Assembly: GCF_014202995.1 (NCBI RefSeq)
Contig: NZ_JACHIA010000010.1
Location: 62,001-126,000, forward strand
From: Longimicrobium terrae
Lineage (GTDB): Bacteria; Gemmatimonadota; Gemmatimonadetes; Longimicrobiales; Longimicrobiaceae
Reading direction: 5' to 3'
DNA length: 64,000 nucleotides
The notes below the pieces were generated by a model. The model saw only the letters and a program-made list of their open reading frames with translations, had not been told where the DNA came from and did not search any database. Made by a program: the position numbers and the translations under genes. Shown piece after piece: positions 1 to 7,523 of this stretch (within the stretch, counting starts at the first letter, position 1; every line of letters begins with the position of its first letter).

Positions 1-2
1 GA

Positions 3-386
3 TTGCGGCTTGCCGGCCTGCTGACGGCGTTTGTCATGGCGGGATGCGCGGGCAACCAGAACGGCGAAGGCGACACGCCTCCGCAGGTGCTTCAGGTGAC
101 CATTCAGAACGACGGCGCCATCACGCAGCAGCCCCGCATCAACCTGGTGCCGGAGGGCGGCGGCGCCATGACCATTCTGGTGGGGCGGCTCACCACGCTG
201 GGCGTGGAAACCCTCACGGTGCGGCGGCCGGACCTGGGCGGCACCTACCGCCTGCAGGCACAGGCCACCGGGGGATACACGGTCAACTCCCCAATCTTTT
301 CCACGCGCGGCAACGAGCGGCTGTTCTGGGACCTGCGGCGCAACGTTGTTTCCGTCCGCAGCCTGACCGACGACTCGGCGCAGTAG
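3..386 (+). CDS. Putative lipoprotein, 5' end at the window edge
   Basis: The frame opens with TTG at position 3 and may begin further upstream, outside the window. The first 15 residues form a hydrophobic signal peptide ending in the lipobox VMAGC, so the mature protein should be lipid-anchored after the Cys at about residue 15. The remaining 110 residues look like a small beta-rich domain with regularly spaced hydrophobic strands and no cysteine. I recognise no family. A strong hairpin follows the stop codon, so this is the last gene of its transcription unit. Role unknown; an envelope location is the only supported statement. Confidence 0.6.
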   Translation: MRLAGLLTAFVMAGCAGNQNGEGDTPPQVLQVTIQNDGAITQQPRINLVPEGGGAMTILVGRLTTLGVETLTVRRPDLGGTYRLQAQATGGYTVNSPIFSTRGNERLFWDLRRNVVSVRSLTDDSAQ

Positions 387-409
387 CCGGCACAACAGGC
401 GGATGAGAA

Positions 410-445
410 GAGGCCCCGCCGGAACCAGGGTTCCGGCGGGGCCTC
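410..445. terminator. Bidirectional terminator hairpin
   Basis: A 16-bp perfect stem with a 4-nt loop lies between two convergent genes that end at 386 (plus) and 468 (minus). It can serve both. Confidence 0.75.
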
Positions 446-467
446 CTCTCGTTCATCCAGCCCGCGG

Positions 468-968
468 TCAGGAGCCGGCGGCCGCGAAGCTGGATACCAG
501 CACGATGCGCTGGTCGTTGGGCGTGTTTCCCGAGGGATCCACCGCGATCAGATTGGGGAATCCGAAAGCGGGATCGTACGACACGTTCAGCACCGCCGGG
601 CTGCCGCGCACCTGGTCGTCCACGTACTCGAACAGGTCGTTCACGGTGTCGTAGTCGCCAAAGAGCGAGTCCGGCGCGGGGCGCGGCGGGCCGGTATCAT
701 CCTCGTCCTGCACGTAGGTGCGGCTCACCACGGCGCCGTTGGCCACGGTGACCCGCACGGGCTCCAGCGCGCTGGCGGAGGCGCAGAAGCAGTCCAGTTC
801 CACCACGTAGCTGTACGACGGCACGTTGCGCGACGTCCACAGGGCGCGCGCGTCGGACAGCCGGCCGCGCTGCACGTCGTCGCCGTTGCTGGTGAAGGGC
901 GAATCGCACGCGCCCAGGGCAAGCAGCGCGAGCACCGGCGCCAGCCGGGCGGACAACGATCGCATCAT
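468..968 (-). CDS. Lipoprotein, DUF6174-like
   Basis: A 166-residue protein with a signal peptide ending in the lipobox ALGAC. The mature part has the pattern LW..R.VPSYSYVVELDCFC followed by a V.V.NG.VV segment, which I associate with DUF6174 proteins, common in Gemmatimonadota and other soil bacteria. A CxC pair (DCFC) sits near residue 65. No enzymatic function is known for that family. The ATG at 968 is chosen because GAGGA lies 8 nt upstream; a GTG at 983 and a second ATG at 965 are alternatives. It is convergent with the preceding lipoprotein. Confidence 0.6.
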   Translation of the reverse strand: MMRSLSARLAPVLALLALGACDSPFTSNGDDVQRGRLSDARALWTSRNVPSYSYVVELDCFCASASALEPVRVTVANGAVVSRTYVQDEDDTGPPRPAPDSLFGDYDTVNDLFEYVDDQVRGSPAVLNVSYDPAFGFPNLIAVDPSGNTPNDQRIVLVSSFAAAGS

Positions 969-1109
969 CTTGGTCTTCCTCACAATTCATGGCTCCGGCG
1001 GCCCCGCCGCGCCGCCCCGCGTGTGGGGTGCAACGCCCGAGCCGCGCCGGATGTGACGCGGGTGCACGGTGATACACCTGCCGCGCGTCCTTTGATCGCC
1101 GGAAAACGA

Positions 1110-1140
1110 AGCGGCCCCGCATCCATGGCGGGGCCGCTGT
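1110..1140 (-). terminator. Intrinsic terminator of the AraC-type regulator gene
   Basis: An 11-bp perfect GC stem with a 7-nt loop. Read on the minus strand it is followed by CGTTTTCC, and it lies 36 nt after the stop codon at 1176. Confidence 0.7.
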
Positions 1141-1175
1141 TTCCGTTCGATGGATCGTCCCGCGCGATCGTCTGC

Positions 1176-2012
1176 TCAGTGCAGCCACGTGCGGTCCGGC
1201 CGGCCGCGCGCCGCGGCCTCCTCGCGCAACGCGAACAGCTCGCGCGCGAATGCACTGGCGGCGGCGGAAAAGGCCTGCCCGCGGAGCGCGCCGGGAGGGC
1301 TGCCGAGGAACGAGCGCAGTGCGTTGCGCAGCGCCGCGTCCCCCGAGTATCCGCACGCCCGGGCGATGACGGAAAGCGGGCGGCCGGGGTCGTCCAGCAT
1401 GTCGGCGGCCAGCAGCACGCGCAGCCACGCCAGCAGGCGCCGCGGATGCGGCAGGTCCGCGCGCCGGCACCAGCGCAGAACCGTGCGCTCGGTGGCGCCC
1501 AGCGCGGCCGCGAACTCGGCGGCGCCTTCGCCCGCCGCGGCCGTCTCCGCCGCGGCGGAAAGGAGCGCGCGTGTGCGGCTGGGGGTGCTGCGGGGGAGCG
1601 CGCGGTCCAGCAGCTTGGCCACGGAGCGGCGGCGCACGGCGATCAGCCGCTGCCGCAGCGCCGCGGGCGTGTCCTCGCGCCCCACGTCCACCACGTCGGC
1701 CAGCCCGGCGCGCACCATCCGCTCCAGGTGGCGCAGCGTGCCGGCGCCGATGGGGAAGGCGGCCACCAGAATGGCGGAGCGCACGTCGTTCAGCAGGTGG
1801 AGCAGCCGGGGCGCCGGCGTCCCCGCCTCCTCGCCCAGAAACGGGTCCACGAAGGCCACCACGCTGGGCGGGGCCCGGTGCAGCGCGGCTTCCAGCTCAT
1901 CCCATCCCGCCAGCGCCCACACGCGCCCGTCTCCGCCCACCGCCGCGCGCAGCGACTCCGCGAGTTCGGCGGAAGGGTGCATCAGGAGCACGGAACGGGG
2001 CGGAGTTTCCAT
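1176..2012 (-). CDS. AraC-type transcriptional regulator with receiver-like N-terminus
   Basis: A 278-residue protein. The C-terminal half has the two-helix-turn-helix layout of AraC regulators, including the second-helix signature LSVIARACGYSGDAALRNALRSFLG near residues 215-240. The N-terminal 120 residues resemble a receiver fold (SVLLMHPSAELAESLRAAV and a hydrophobic strand VVAFVDPF), but without a convincing set of acidic residues, so it is probably a pseudo-receiver. It is divergent from the small lipoprotein gene at 2140. The inverted repeat between them is a candidate binding site. The effector is unknown. Confidence 0.65.
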   Translation of the reverse strand: METPPRSVLLMHPSAELAESLRAAVGGDGRVWALAGWDELEAALHRAPPSVVAFVDPFLGEEAGTPAPRLLHLLNDVRSAILVAAFPIGAGTLRHLERMVRAGLADVVDVGREDTPAALRQRLIAVRRRSVAKLLDRALPRSTPSRTRALLSAAAETAAAGEGAAEFAAALGATERTVLRWCRRADLPHPRRLLAWLRVLLAADMLDDPGRPLSVIARACGYSGDAALRNALRSFLGSPPGALRGQAFSAAASAFARELFALREEAAARGRPDRTWLH

Positions 2013-2057
2013 ACGTGTCGGCTGAGATGCGTGATAAGGACGCGTTTTGATTGACGG

Positions 2058-2078
2058 AGTGCACCAACACTGTGCACT
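2058..2078. promoter_or_regulatory. Inverted repeat in a divergent promoter region (possible operator)
   Basis: AGTGCAC, a 7-nt spacer, then GTGCACT: a perfect 7-bp inverted repeat in the 127-nt gap between a regulator gene (minus, starts 2012) and a small lipoprotein gene (plus, starts 2140). A TTGACG hexamer lies directly upstream at 2051-2056. Position and symmetry suggest an operator, possibly for the regulator itself. This is inference only. Confidence 0.4.
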
Positions 2079-2139
2079 TTAGAGGGATGCCGGGGCCTTC
2101 CCGGACACTTTCTCCATCTCAACGCTCCGAAGAGGCACG

Positions 2140-2301
2140 ATGAAGATCATGCGCCTGGCCGCCGCCGCCGCCCTGCTGACCCTGGCCGCGTGCTCCACCT
2201 CTCCCACCGCGCCCGCCCCGGCCGCGTCCAGCCCCGCCACGAGGTCGGATCTGACGAACGGCCAGGGGATGATCGGAGGCGGAACGCGCGCGGAACCCTG
2301 A
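2140..2301 (+). CDS. Very small lipoprotein (53 residues)
   Basis: ATG at 2140 is preceded by AGAGG 4 nt upstream. The product starts MKIMRL, has an Ala/Leu-rich hydrophobic stretch and a lipobox LAAC (Cys at residue 18), then a Ser/Pro/Ala-rich linker and a short tail containing NGQGMIGGG. It therefore looks like a processed lipopeptide of about 36 residues anchored in a membrane. It is the first gene downstream of the inverted repeat at 2058-2078. It ends 6 nt before the convergent TPR gene. No family is recognised; the signal peptide and the SD are the evidence that it is real. Confidence 0.6.
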   Translation: MKIMRLAAAAALLTLAACSTSPTAPAPAASSPATRSDLTNGQGMIGGGTRAEP

Positions 2302-2307
2302 AGCTCT

Positions 2308-3594
2308 TTACACGGCGGCCAGACCGGCGTCGCGGCGGGGCGAGAGAGACTCGATCATCTGCCGGGCGAGTTCATCTCCGTATTCCGCCACCCTGGTGAC
2401 GGTGGAATCAGCGGGAGCGACGGGGCTGCGTCCGGACTGCAGCACCGACTCGCACTCCATGCGAATCTGCGCGAGGCTGCGGATTTCGGCAATCTCGAAT
2501 GCGTGACCTGCCGCTTCCTGAACGCGCGCGAGCTCGCGCAGTGAAACCGCGCCTCGGGCAAGCGTCAGCCATGCCTGCGCGACGGTCGCGTGCGTGCCAA
2601 ACGGCAGCGACTCCTGTACCGTCGCGTCCCAGTACTGCTCAAAGCGCGCACGGTCGCCGGCTCCCGCGGCGGCGCGGGCGGTGCTGCTGAGCGCCAGCAC
2701 TCTGTCCAGCCCGGCGGGGATGTGTGGGAGAACCGCTTCCAGCACGGGGAGAGCCTGTCCGAACCTCCCCTCCAGGAACCAGAGGAGCGCCAGGTCGTTC
2801 GCCAGCGCGGGGAGGGCGGGGTGAGACGCCCCGTACCGCCGGATGGCGGCCGCGGCGTAGTTCTGGGCCCGCCGGTAGTCGCCGGCCTCGGACGCGAGCA
2901 CGAACAGGTTGTGGAAGGCGGTTCCCGCGAGGGAGCCGAGCCGCCGCCTGCGCGTCGTTCGCAGGCCGCGCAGCGTGACGATGCGCGCCGCGGGGAGGTT
3001 GCCGAGCGTCTGGTACAGGGTGCCCAGGCTCAGGTACCCCAGCGCGTACGTCTGCCAGTCGTGGTTGCGGGCCAGGCTGATGGAGGCCCGCAGCCAGCTT
3101 TCTCCGCGCGCGTACTCACCGCGGTCGCGGGCAAGACGGCCCACCGCGTACGCCAGCTTCGGCTCGTCCGGCAGCAGGCGCGCCGCCGCCTGCGTAAACG
3201 CGAGCTGAACCGCGGTGGCGCCCTGCCGCCGCCCCCATTCGGCGATGGTGCGGCAGGCATGCACCAGACGCCGTTCATCCACGCTCACCGGCTCCGCCAG
3301 CACCCGGGCAATCACCAGCAGCGGCGCCCAGAGCTCCGGCTGGGCCGCGGCGGAGATTTCGCCGGCGCGCGCGTCCGCGGCCCCCGCGCCGAAGAGGGCG
3401 GCGCGGTCCCGCGGCTCGGCGCACGTCCACAGCGACACGTCGCGAAGCGACTTCCAGAGCACCACGCCCAGCGGGCCGGGCTGCTCCTGCAGCAGTGCGG
3501 CGCCCTCAAAGGCCTCCGATTCCAGCAGCAGCGGCGGAGGCGCCAGATAGGACGACCGCGAACGACAGGCACTCTTGGAAGCAGGACGTGACAT
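2308..3594 (-). CDS. TPR-repeat protein of unknown function
   Basis: A protein of about 428 residues, almost wholly alpha-helical, with TPR-like pairs such as AYAVGRLARDRGEYARGESWLRAS and ALGYLSLGTLYQTLGNLPAAR. No signal peptide, DNA-binding motif or catalytic signature is seen. The ATG at 3594 is preferred over an upstream in-frame start because the extra 31 residues are low-complexity and Arg/Pro rich. A second, frameshifted TPR protein of similar general type lies at 55449-56481. Proteins like this usually act as protein-interaction scaffolds; the partner is unknown. Confidence 0.6.
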   Translation of the reverse strand: MSRPASKSACRSRSSYLAPPPLLLESEAFEGAALLQEQPGPLGVVLWKSLRDVSLWTCAEPRDRAALFGAGAADARAGEISAAAQPELWAPLLVIARVLAEPVSVDERRLVHACRTIAEWGRRQGATAVQLAFTQAAARLLPDEPKLAYAVGRLARDRGEYARGESWLRASISLARNHDWQTYALGYLSLGTLYQTLGNLPAARIVTLRGLRTTRRRRLGSLAGTAFHNLFVLASEAGDYRRAQNYAAAAIRRYGASHPALPALANDLALLWFLEGRFGQALPVLEAVLPHIPAGLDRVLALSSTARAAAGAGDRARFEQYWDATVQESLPFGTHATVAQAWLTLARGAVSLRELARVQEAAGHAFEIAEIRSLAQIRMECESVLQSGRSPVAPADSTVTRVAEYGDELARQMIESLSPRRDAGLAAV

Positions 3595-4269
3595 CCTGGC
3601 AGGCTCCCGATCAGGAGGAAGTTCGTGGCGGGTTCGGAGCGCGGACCCTTTCAGGCCCAAACTAGGGACAAGATACGGATCGCGCAAAGACTTTCGACGT
3701 GCGCTGGCGTATGACGGGAGTAACGCCCCGTTCTTCTGACGCCTTTGTTCGCGCCAATCCTCATGGCAGGCAGCGGTTTGCGCCTCTGATTCCCAAGCCT
3801 AGGCAGACGGATGGCGTCGCGCAGGTGCATGGTTTCCTTCCCCGGCCGCCGCGCTGTTCCGCATCCAGAAATACAACGCGTATCTGATGCAGTAACACAC
3901 GCCGCGCTGATTGTTCCATCCACACGGTTTTCATTCCGCCCGCACATGGCGGGAACGGCGTCCATGGCGCGCGCCGGCAACGAGTGCTGTCCGCCTGATC
4001 TCCGTGCCTGTCCCGAAGCATGCCCGATGGCCGGCGGCGGATGTCAGGGACGAGTTGCGGACGATCGATGAACATATGAATCCCGCCGTTATCCGGAGAT
4101 GGCGGGGCGCGGCGAGGGCCCGAAGCGATCCGCGTGAAATGCGGGAGAATATGCGTGTTGTACCACGTAACTGATGAGCGGGCCAGCATTTCGCTCGTGT
4201 GCGACGATCGAGGCGCCGGAACCCGGACACTGCCGCCACGTCCAACGCGTACTCTTTATCAGACCATCC
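3595..4269. other. Intergenic region, no recognisable gene
   Basis: Between the TPR gene and the peptide/MNIO unit. Open frames on both strands are short and show neither ribosome-binding sites nor protein-like composition. No repeat of the families seen elsewhere occurs here. Confidence 0.5.
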
Positions 4270-4298
4270 TTGACGCGGCGCATCCAGGCCCCTACCAT
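4270..4298 (+). promoter_or_regulatory. Candidate sigma70-type promoter of the peptide/MNIO unit
   Basis: TTGACG (4270-4275), a 17-nt spacer, then TACCAT (4293-4298). Transcription would start near 4305, giving a leader of about 40 nt before the peptide gene. The -35 match and spacing are good and the -10 match is moderate. Confidence 0.4.
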
Positions 4299-4343
4299 CC
4301 ACGGGCTGTTCACCGCTGTACTCTCATCATCATGGAGGAAGAT

Positions 4344-4493
4344 ATGGCCATCGTGACGACCAACGACCGCATCATCATCAAGGAGCCGGTTTACCCGGTG
4401 GATCCGACCGGCTGCCCCACCTGCCTGTCCGGCACCCCGCCGCGCGACCCGTGGTACGAAGAGGCCATCGAGCCCGCCCGCGCCACTTCCTGA
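4344..4493 (+). CDS. Candidate RiPP precursor peptide with a CxxC motif
   Basis: A 49-residue peptide. The ATG at 4344 is chosen because GGAGG lies 5 nt upstream; an in-frame ATG at 4332 overlaps that site. Residues 1-22 are a plausible leader (MAIVTTNDRIIIKEPVYPVD). Residues 23-41 carry the only cysteines: GCPTCLSGTPPRDPWYEEA (Cys24 and Cys27). There is no signal peptide or membrane segment. The gene lies 78 nt upstream of a DUF692/MNIO oxidase, an enzyme family whose known members modify Cys or Asp in small peptides encoded next door. A hairpin separates the two genes, which would let the peptide be made in excess of the enzyme. Substrate status is inferred from position and composition. 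It differs from bufferin precursors, which are secreted and carry EGKCG repeats. Confidence 0.7.
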   Translation: MAIVTTNDRIIIKEPVYPVDPTGCPTCLSGTPPRDPWYEEAIEPARATS

Positions 4494-4509
4494 CCGGCTG
4501 CATGCGCTG

Positions 4510-4540
4510 ACGGCCCCGCCCCGCAGTGGGGCGGGGCCGT
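4510..4540 (+). terminator. Hairpin between peptide and enzyme genes (attenuator-like)
   Basis: A perfect 13-bp GC-rich stem with a 5-nt loop, without a clear T-run. Its place just after the peptide stop codon suggests partial termination or mRNA stabilisation, raising peptide over enzyme expression. Confidence 0.6.
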
Positions 4541-4571
4541 CGCGTTCGGACCCCTTGCCCGCAGGACCCGC

Positions 4572-5498
4572 ATGACGACCGCATCCCCCGCCGCCCTCAC
4601 CGGGCCCGGCCTGCACACCCTGCCCCGCCTGGGCGTGGGCGTGCTGTACGTGCCCTCGCTGCCGGCCTTTCTGCGCCAGCACATCGACAGCCTGGACTAC
4701 CTGGCCATCGTCCCCGACCGCTTCTGGGCGGACGACGGGCCGCAGGCCGGGACGCGCTACCACGAGATGGAGCGCCAGGTGGAGCTGCTGGACTGGGTGG
4801 CGGCGCGCAAGCCGGTGATCGGCCATTCCGTGGGGCTCAGCATCGGGAGCGCCGACCTGTTCGACGACGAGCACGTGCGGCAGATCGCCCGGTGGCAGTC
4901 GCGGTACGGCTTTCCCTGGCACAGCGACCACCTCTCGTTCAACCGCATTCCCGGGCTGGACGCGCACAGCGACCTTGCCGGGCTGGCGATTCCGGTTCCG
5001 TACGATCACGACGTGCTGGAAATGGTGGCCGAACGCGCCGCCCGGGTGCGCGAGATCATTCCCGTTCCGTTTCTGCTGGAGAACAACGTCTACTACGTGG
5101 ACCTTCCGGATCAGGACATGAGCGAGCCGCAGTTCCTGAACGCGCTGTCGGCGCGCAGCGGGTGCGGGCTGCTGCTGGACATCCACAACGTATACGTCAA
5201 CTCGGTGAACCACGGATTCGACGCGAGCGAATTCATTCGCGCCGTGGACCTGTCGCGCGTGGTGGAGCTGCACATCGCGGGCGGCAGCGACATGGGCGGA
5301 ATGTACACCGATTCGCACGCCGGCCCCGTGGCGGAACCCGTGTGGGACCTGCTGGACGAGGTGGTGCAGAACGCGCCCAACCTGTGCGGAATCACCTTTG
5401 AGTTCGAGGACGGCTACCTGCCCGCGCTGGGCGGCGGCGACGGCGTGCTGCGCGAACTGGACCGCGCGCGCCAGGCGTGGGACCGGCGCCCCGGCTGA
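4572..5498 (+). CDS. DUF692 multinuclear non-heme iron oxidase (MNIO, MbnB/TglH/BufB family)
   Basis: A 308-residue protein of typical family length with a TIM-barrel pattern. The family's metal ligands are in place: His85 in GHSVGLSIGS, His117/His120 in WHSDHLSF, Glu170 in LLENN, Asp203 in LLLDIHN, His234 in ELHIAG, Asp247/His249 in TDSHA and Glu277/Glu279 in FEFED. Characterised members use two or three iron ions and O2 to rebuild Cys (oxazolone/thioamide, thiooxazole and similar) or C-terminal Asp in a ribosomal peptide, working with a partner protein. Here the likely substrate is the 49-residue peptide upstream and the likely partner is the downstream gene, whose ATG overlaps this stop codon (TGATG). 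Family assignment is firm; the reaction is not known. Confidence 0.88.
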   Translation: MTTASPAALTGPGLHTLPRLGVGVLYVPSLPAFLRQHIDSLDYLAIVPDRFWADDGPQAGTRYHEMERQVELLDWVAARKPVIGHSVGLSIGSADLFDDEHVRQIARWQSRYGFPWHSDHLSFNRIPGLDAHSDLAGLAIPVPYDHDVLEMVAERAARVREIIPVPFLLENNVYYVDLPDQDMSEPQFLNALSARSGCGLLLDIHNVYVNSVNHGFDASEFIRAVDLSRVVELHIAGGSDMGGMYTDSHAGPVAEPVWDLLDEVVQNAPNLCGITFEFEDGYLPALGGGDGVLRELDRARQAWDRRPG

Positions 5499-6262
5499 TG
5501 GCGCTCGCCGACTTTCAGCGCGCCATGGTGGCGATGGCCGCCTCGCCGGAGCTGTGCGACCGCGTGCGCGCGGGCGATGACGCCGAAGGGTTGCGCGGGT
5601 ACGCGCTGACGGAGCGCGAGCGCCTGCGCCTGCGCGACGCGGCTGGCCAGCGCGGCATGACCGTCAACGCCATGCTGTACCGCAGCAACCGCCTGGCGCC
5701 GCTGGCCTCGCAGCTTCGCTACACCTGCTTTCTGATCGGCGGGCAGATGCGCGTGCTGGCCAGCGCGTACTGGGCGCAGAACCCCGTGCTGGAGCGCAAC
5801 GCGCCCACCGAGGTGCGCCGTTTTGCCGCGTATCTGCGCAGGGAGATCGCGGCCGGGCGGGTGCACGAGCCGCTGGTGGCCGAGGTGCTGGAGTGGGAGG
5901 CCGAAACGTACGAACTGGCGCTGATGGCACCCAGCCGCACGCTGCAGGCGCTGGGCGACGCGCCGGAGCGCGCCCGTGCGGACGGGCCGCTGCGCACGCA
6001 CCCACTGGTGGCCGTCGCGTGGTTCAGCCGCGACCCGGGCGGGCTGCTGAGCGCGCTGGCCATCAAGCGCCCGCCCCCGTACGACGACGTGCCGCAGGGC
6101 GCGTTTCCCGTGATGATCGACGCGCGCACGGAGCCGCGGTCGCTGCGCACCCTTCCCGCCGCGACGGCGTCCGCGTTCCGCGCGCTGCGTGCCGGCCGGC
6201 TGCTCTCCATGCGCGAAGCGGAAGACCTGATCGAGCGCGGGCTGGCGGTCGCCGCGGACTGA
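5498..6262 (+). CDS. MNIO partner protein, DUF2063-like
   Basis: A 254-residue protein starting at the ATG that shares its A with the stop codon of the oxidase gene, so the two are translationally coupled. Residues 1-55 are helical (LADFQRAMVAM, then LTERERLRLRDAAGQRG). Residues 59-140 follow the DUF2063 pattern: LYRSNRLAPL, then a TCFLIGGQ segment, then FAAYLRRE and a final LVAEVLEWEAETYEL helix. The last 100 residues are less conserved looking. In methanobactin, TglHI and bufferin systems such partners bind the precursor and stabilise the oxidase. I expect the same here. An alternative in-frame start at 5477 would overlap the oxidase gene more. A terminator follows at 6310. Confidence 0.7.
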   Translation: MALADFQRAMVAMAASPELCDRVRAGDDAEGLRGYALTERERLRLRDAAGQRGMTVNAMLYRSNRLAPLASQLRYTCFLIGGQMRVLASAYWAQNPVLERNAPTEVRRFAAYLRREIAAGRVHEPLVAEVLEWEAETYELALMAPSRTLQALGDAPERARADGPLRTHPLVAVAWFSRDPGGLLSALAIKRPPPYDDVPQGAFPVMIDARTEPRSLRTLPAATASAFRALRAGRLLSMREAEDLIERGLAVAAD

Positions 6263-6309
6263 GGCGCGCCGACCAGCCGCGGTCCCGGTGCATGGCGGAA
6301 AGATGGGCG

Positions 6310-6356
6310 AACGCGCGGATGCCGACGAAAGTCGCCGGCATCCGCGCGTTTTCGTT
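6310..6356 (+). terminator. Intrinsic terminator of the peptide/MNIO unit
   Basis: A 14-bp stem (AACGCGCGGATGCC with its complement) followed by TTTTCGTTTG. It closes the three-gene unit and separates it from the next lipoprotein gene. Confidence 0.75.
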
Positions 6357-6476
6357 TGTCCTCCAGAAAGCGAAAAGAGCTGCGGATGTAGTGGGAAGGG
6401 ACTTGATCCAGATGTTTGTTTCCGTTTCTTTTGTGCTTCAACTCCTCCGCCAGGCCCCCGCTCCTCATCGGCTCCC

Positions 6477-7292
6477 ATGAACACGCGCGCTCTTTCGCTG
6501 CTGCTTGTTTCGCTCCTTGCCACCGCCGCGTGCGGGGACGGCGGCGGAAGCCGTACCACGCCCTTGGAACCGGTGGAGACCGCCGAGTTCCACATGACGC
6601 TGGGCCGATCGGCAAACAGCGCGATTCCGGCGGCGGCGGACAGCGCGCTGATCCGCATCTGGAATTCCAGGGCGGGTGTAAACGCCTTCAAGGCCGTCGC
6701 GATTCCGGCGCCCGGAACGCAGACGCAGGTTCAGTTTTCACTTCCCGCCAACACCGGGTACTCGGTGGGCGTCGTCGCCTTCACCCGCAGCAGCGCGTCC
6801 CTCCGCGAAGGGCTTGCCGCGGGCGTTACGCACGAGGTCAGCATCCTTGCCGACCAGGCGAACACCGCGACCGTCAACGTACAGCCCGTTTCGCTGACGA
6901 TGTCGGCGCCTGCCTTCATCCGGGGCGGCACCAAGGCCACACTGAACTTTACGCTCAACAATCCGGAGCTGGCCTCGCGCGAGATGCTGGGCGGCAACTT
7001 CTACGTGAATACGGGGATGACGCCCTGGACGTCGGACGCCACGGTCAACCAGCAGCTCGACGGCCAGACCACGTCCACCGGCTACACGTTTGACGTCACC
7101 GCCCCCACGGTGGAGGCGGACACCGCCATCTACCTGCAGGGACGCATTCTGATCAGCTTCAACTGGGAGCCGTCTGGCACCCCGGTGATCTTCTACGCGC
7201 CGTCCGTCAACCGGGGGCAGGCGCTGTTCCGCGTTCCAGTGCGGCCCGCGTCGGGAACCATCACCGTCCTGTTTGATCGCAAGAAGAACTGA
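6477..7292 (+). CDS. Putative lipoprotein with beta-rich domains
   Basis: A 271-residue protein starting MNTRALSLLLVSLLATAAC, a clear lipoprotein signal with the Cys at residue 19. The mature part has repeated beta-strand patterns and no cysteine after the anchor. Residues 130-200 and 200-270 may be two Ig-like or jelly-roll domains (for example FTLNNPELASREMLGGNFYV). No family is recognised. The ATG at 6477 is chosen because everything upstream in frame lies across the terminator of the preceding unit. The gene is flanked by terminators on both sides, so it is probably monocistronic and independent of the MNIO unit. Confidence 0.65.
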   Translation: MNTRALSLLLVSLLATAACGDGGGSRTTPLEPVETAEFHMTLGRSANSAIPAAADSALIRIWNSRAGVNAFKAVAIPAPGTQTQVQFSLPANTGYSVGVVAFTRSSASLREGLAAGVTHEVSILADQANTATVNVQPVSLTMSAPAFIRGGTKATLNFTLNNPELASREMLGGNFYVNTGMTPWTSDATVNQQLDGQTTSTGYTFDVTAPTVEADTAIYLQGRILISFNWEPSGTPVIFYAPSVNRGQALFRVPVRPASGTITVLFDRKKN

Positions 7293-7314
7293 CCGGCGGC
7301 GGACCAGATACGCC

Positions 7315-7357
7315 AAAGCGGCGCGGAGAACCCGGTTCTCCGCGCCGCTTTGTTTTG
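7315..7357. terminator. Bidirectional terminator
   Basis: An 18-bp near-perfect stem (AAAGCGGCGCGGAGAACC and its complement) with A-run and T-run flanks. It lies between a plus-strand lipoprotein gene and the minus-strand ABC transporter genes. Confidence 0.8.
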
Positions 7358-7523
7358 TCCGGTGATCAACTGGCAGCGCAGGCCGAGGATGAGACCAGCG
7401 TGTCCGCTCGCGGAACGTGCGTGTCGGGCGTCGTCCTCCTTCCCGCCATCGGCCGGACAGGCCGCCATCGATCCATCTCGTCCGCGCGCTGGCGGGAGAA
7501 GGACGAGAGGACGCCGGCCGGCG

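Noticed and set aside
4344-4493. Bufferin-type or methanobactin precursor
   Set aside because: No signal peptide or EGKCG repeats, and no methanobactin-like core or associated transporters. Only the oxidase family is shared.
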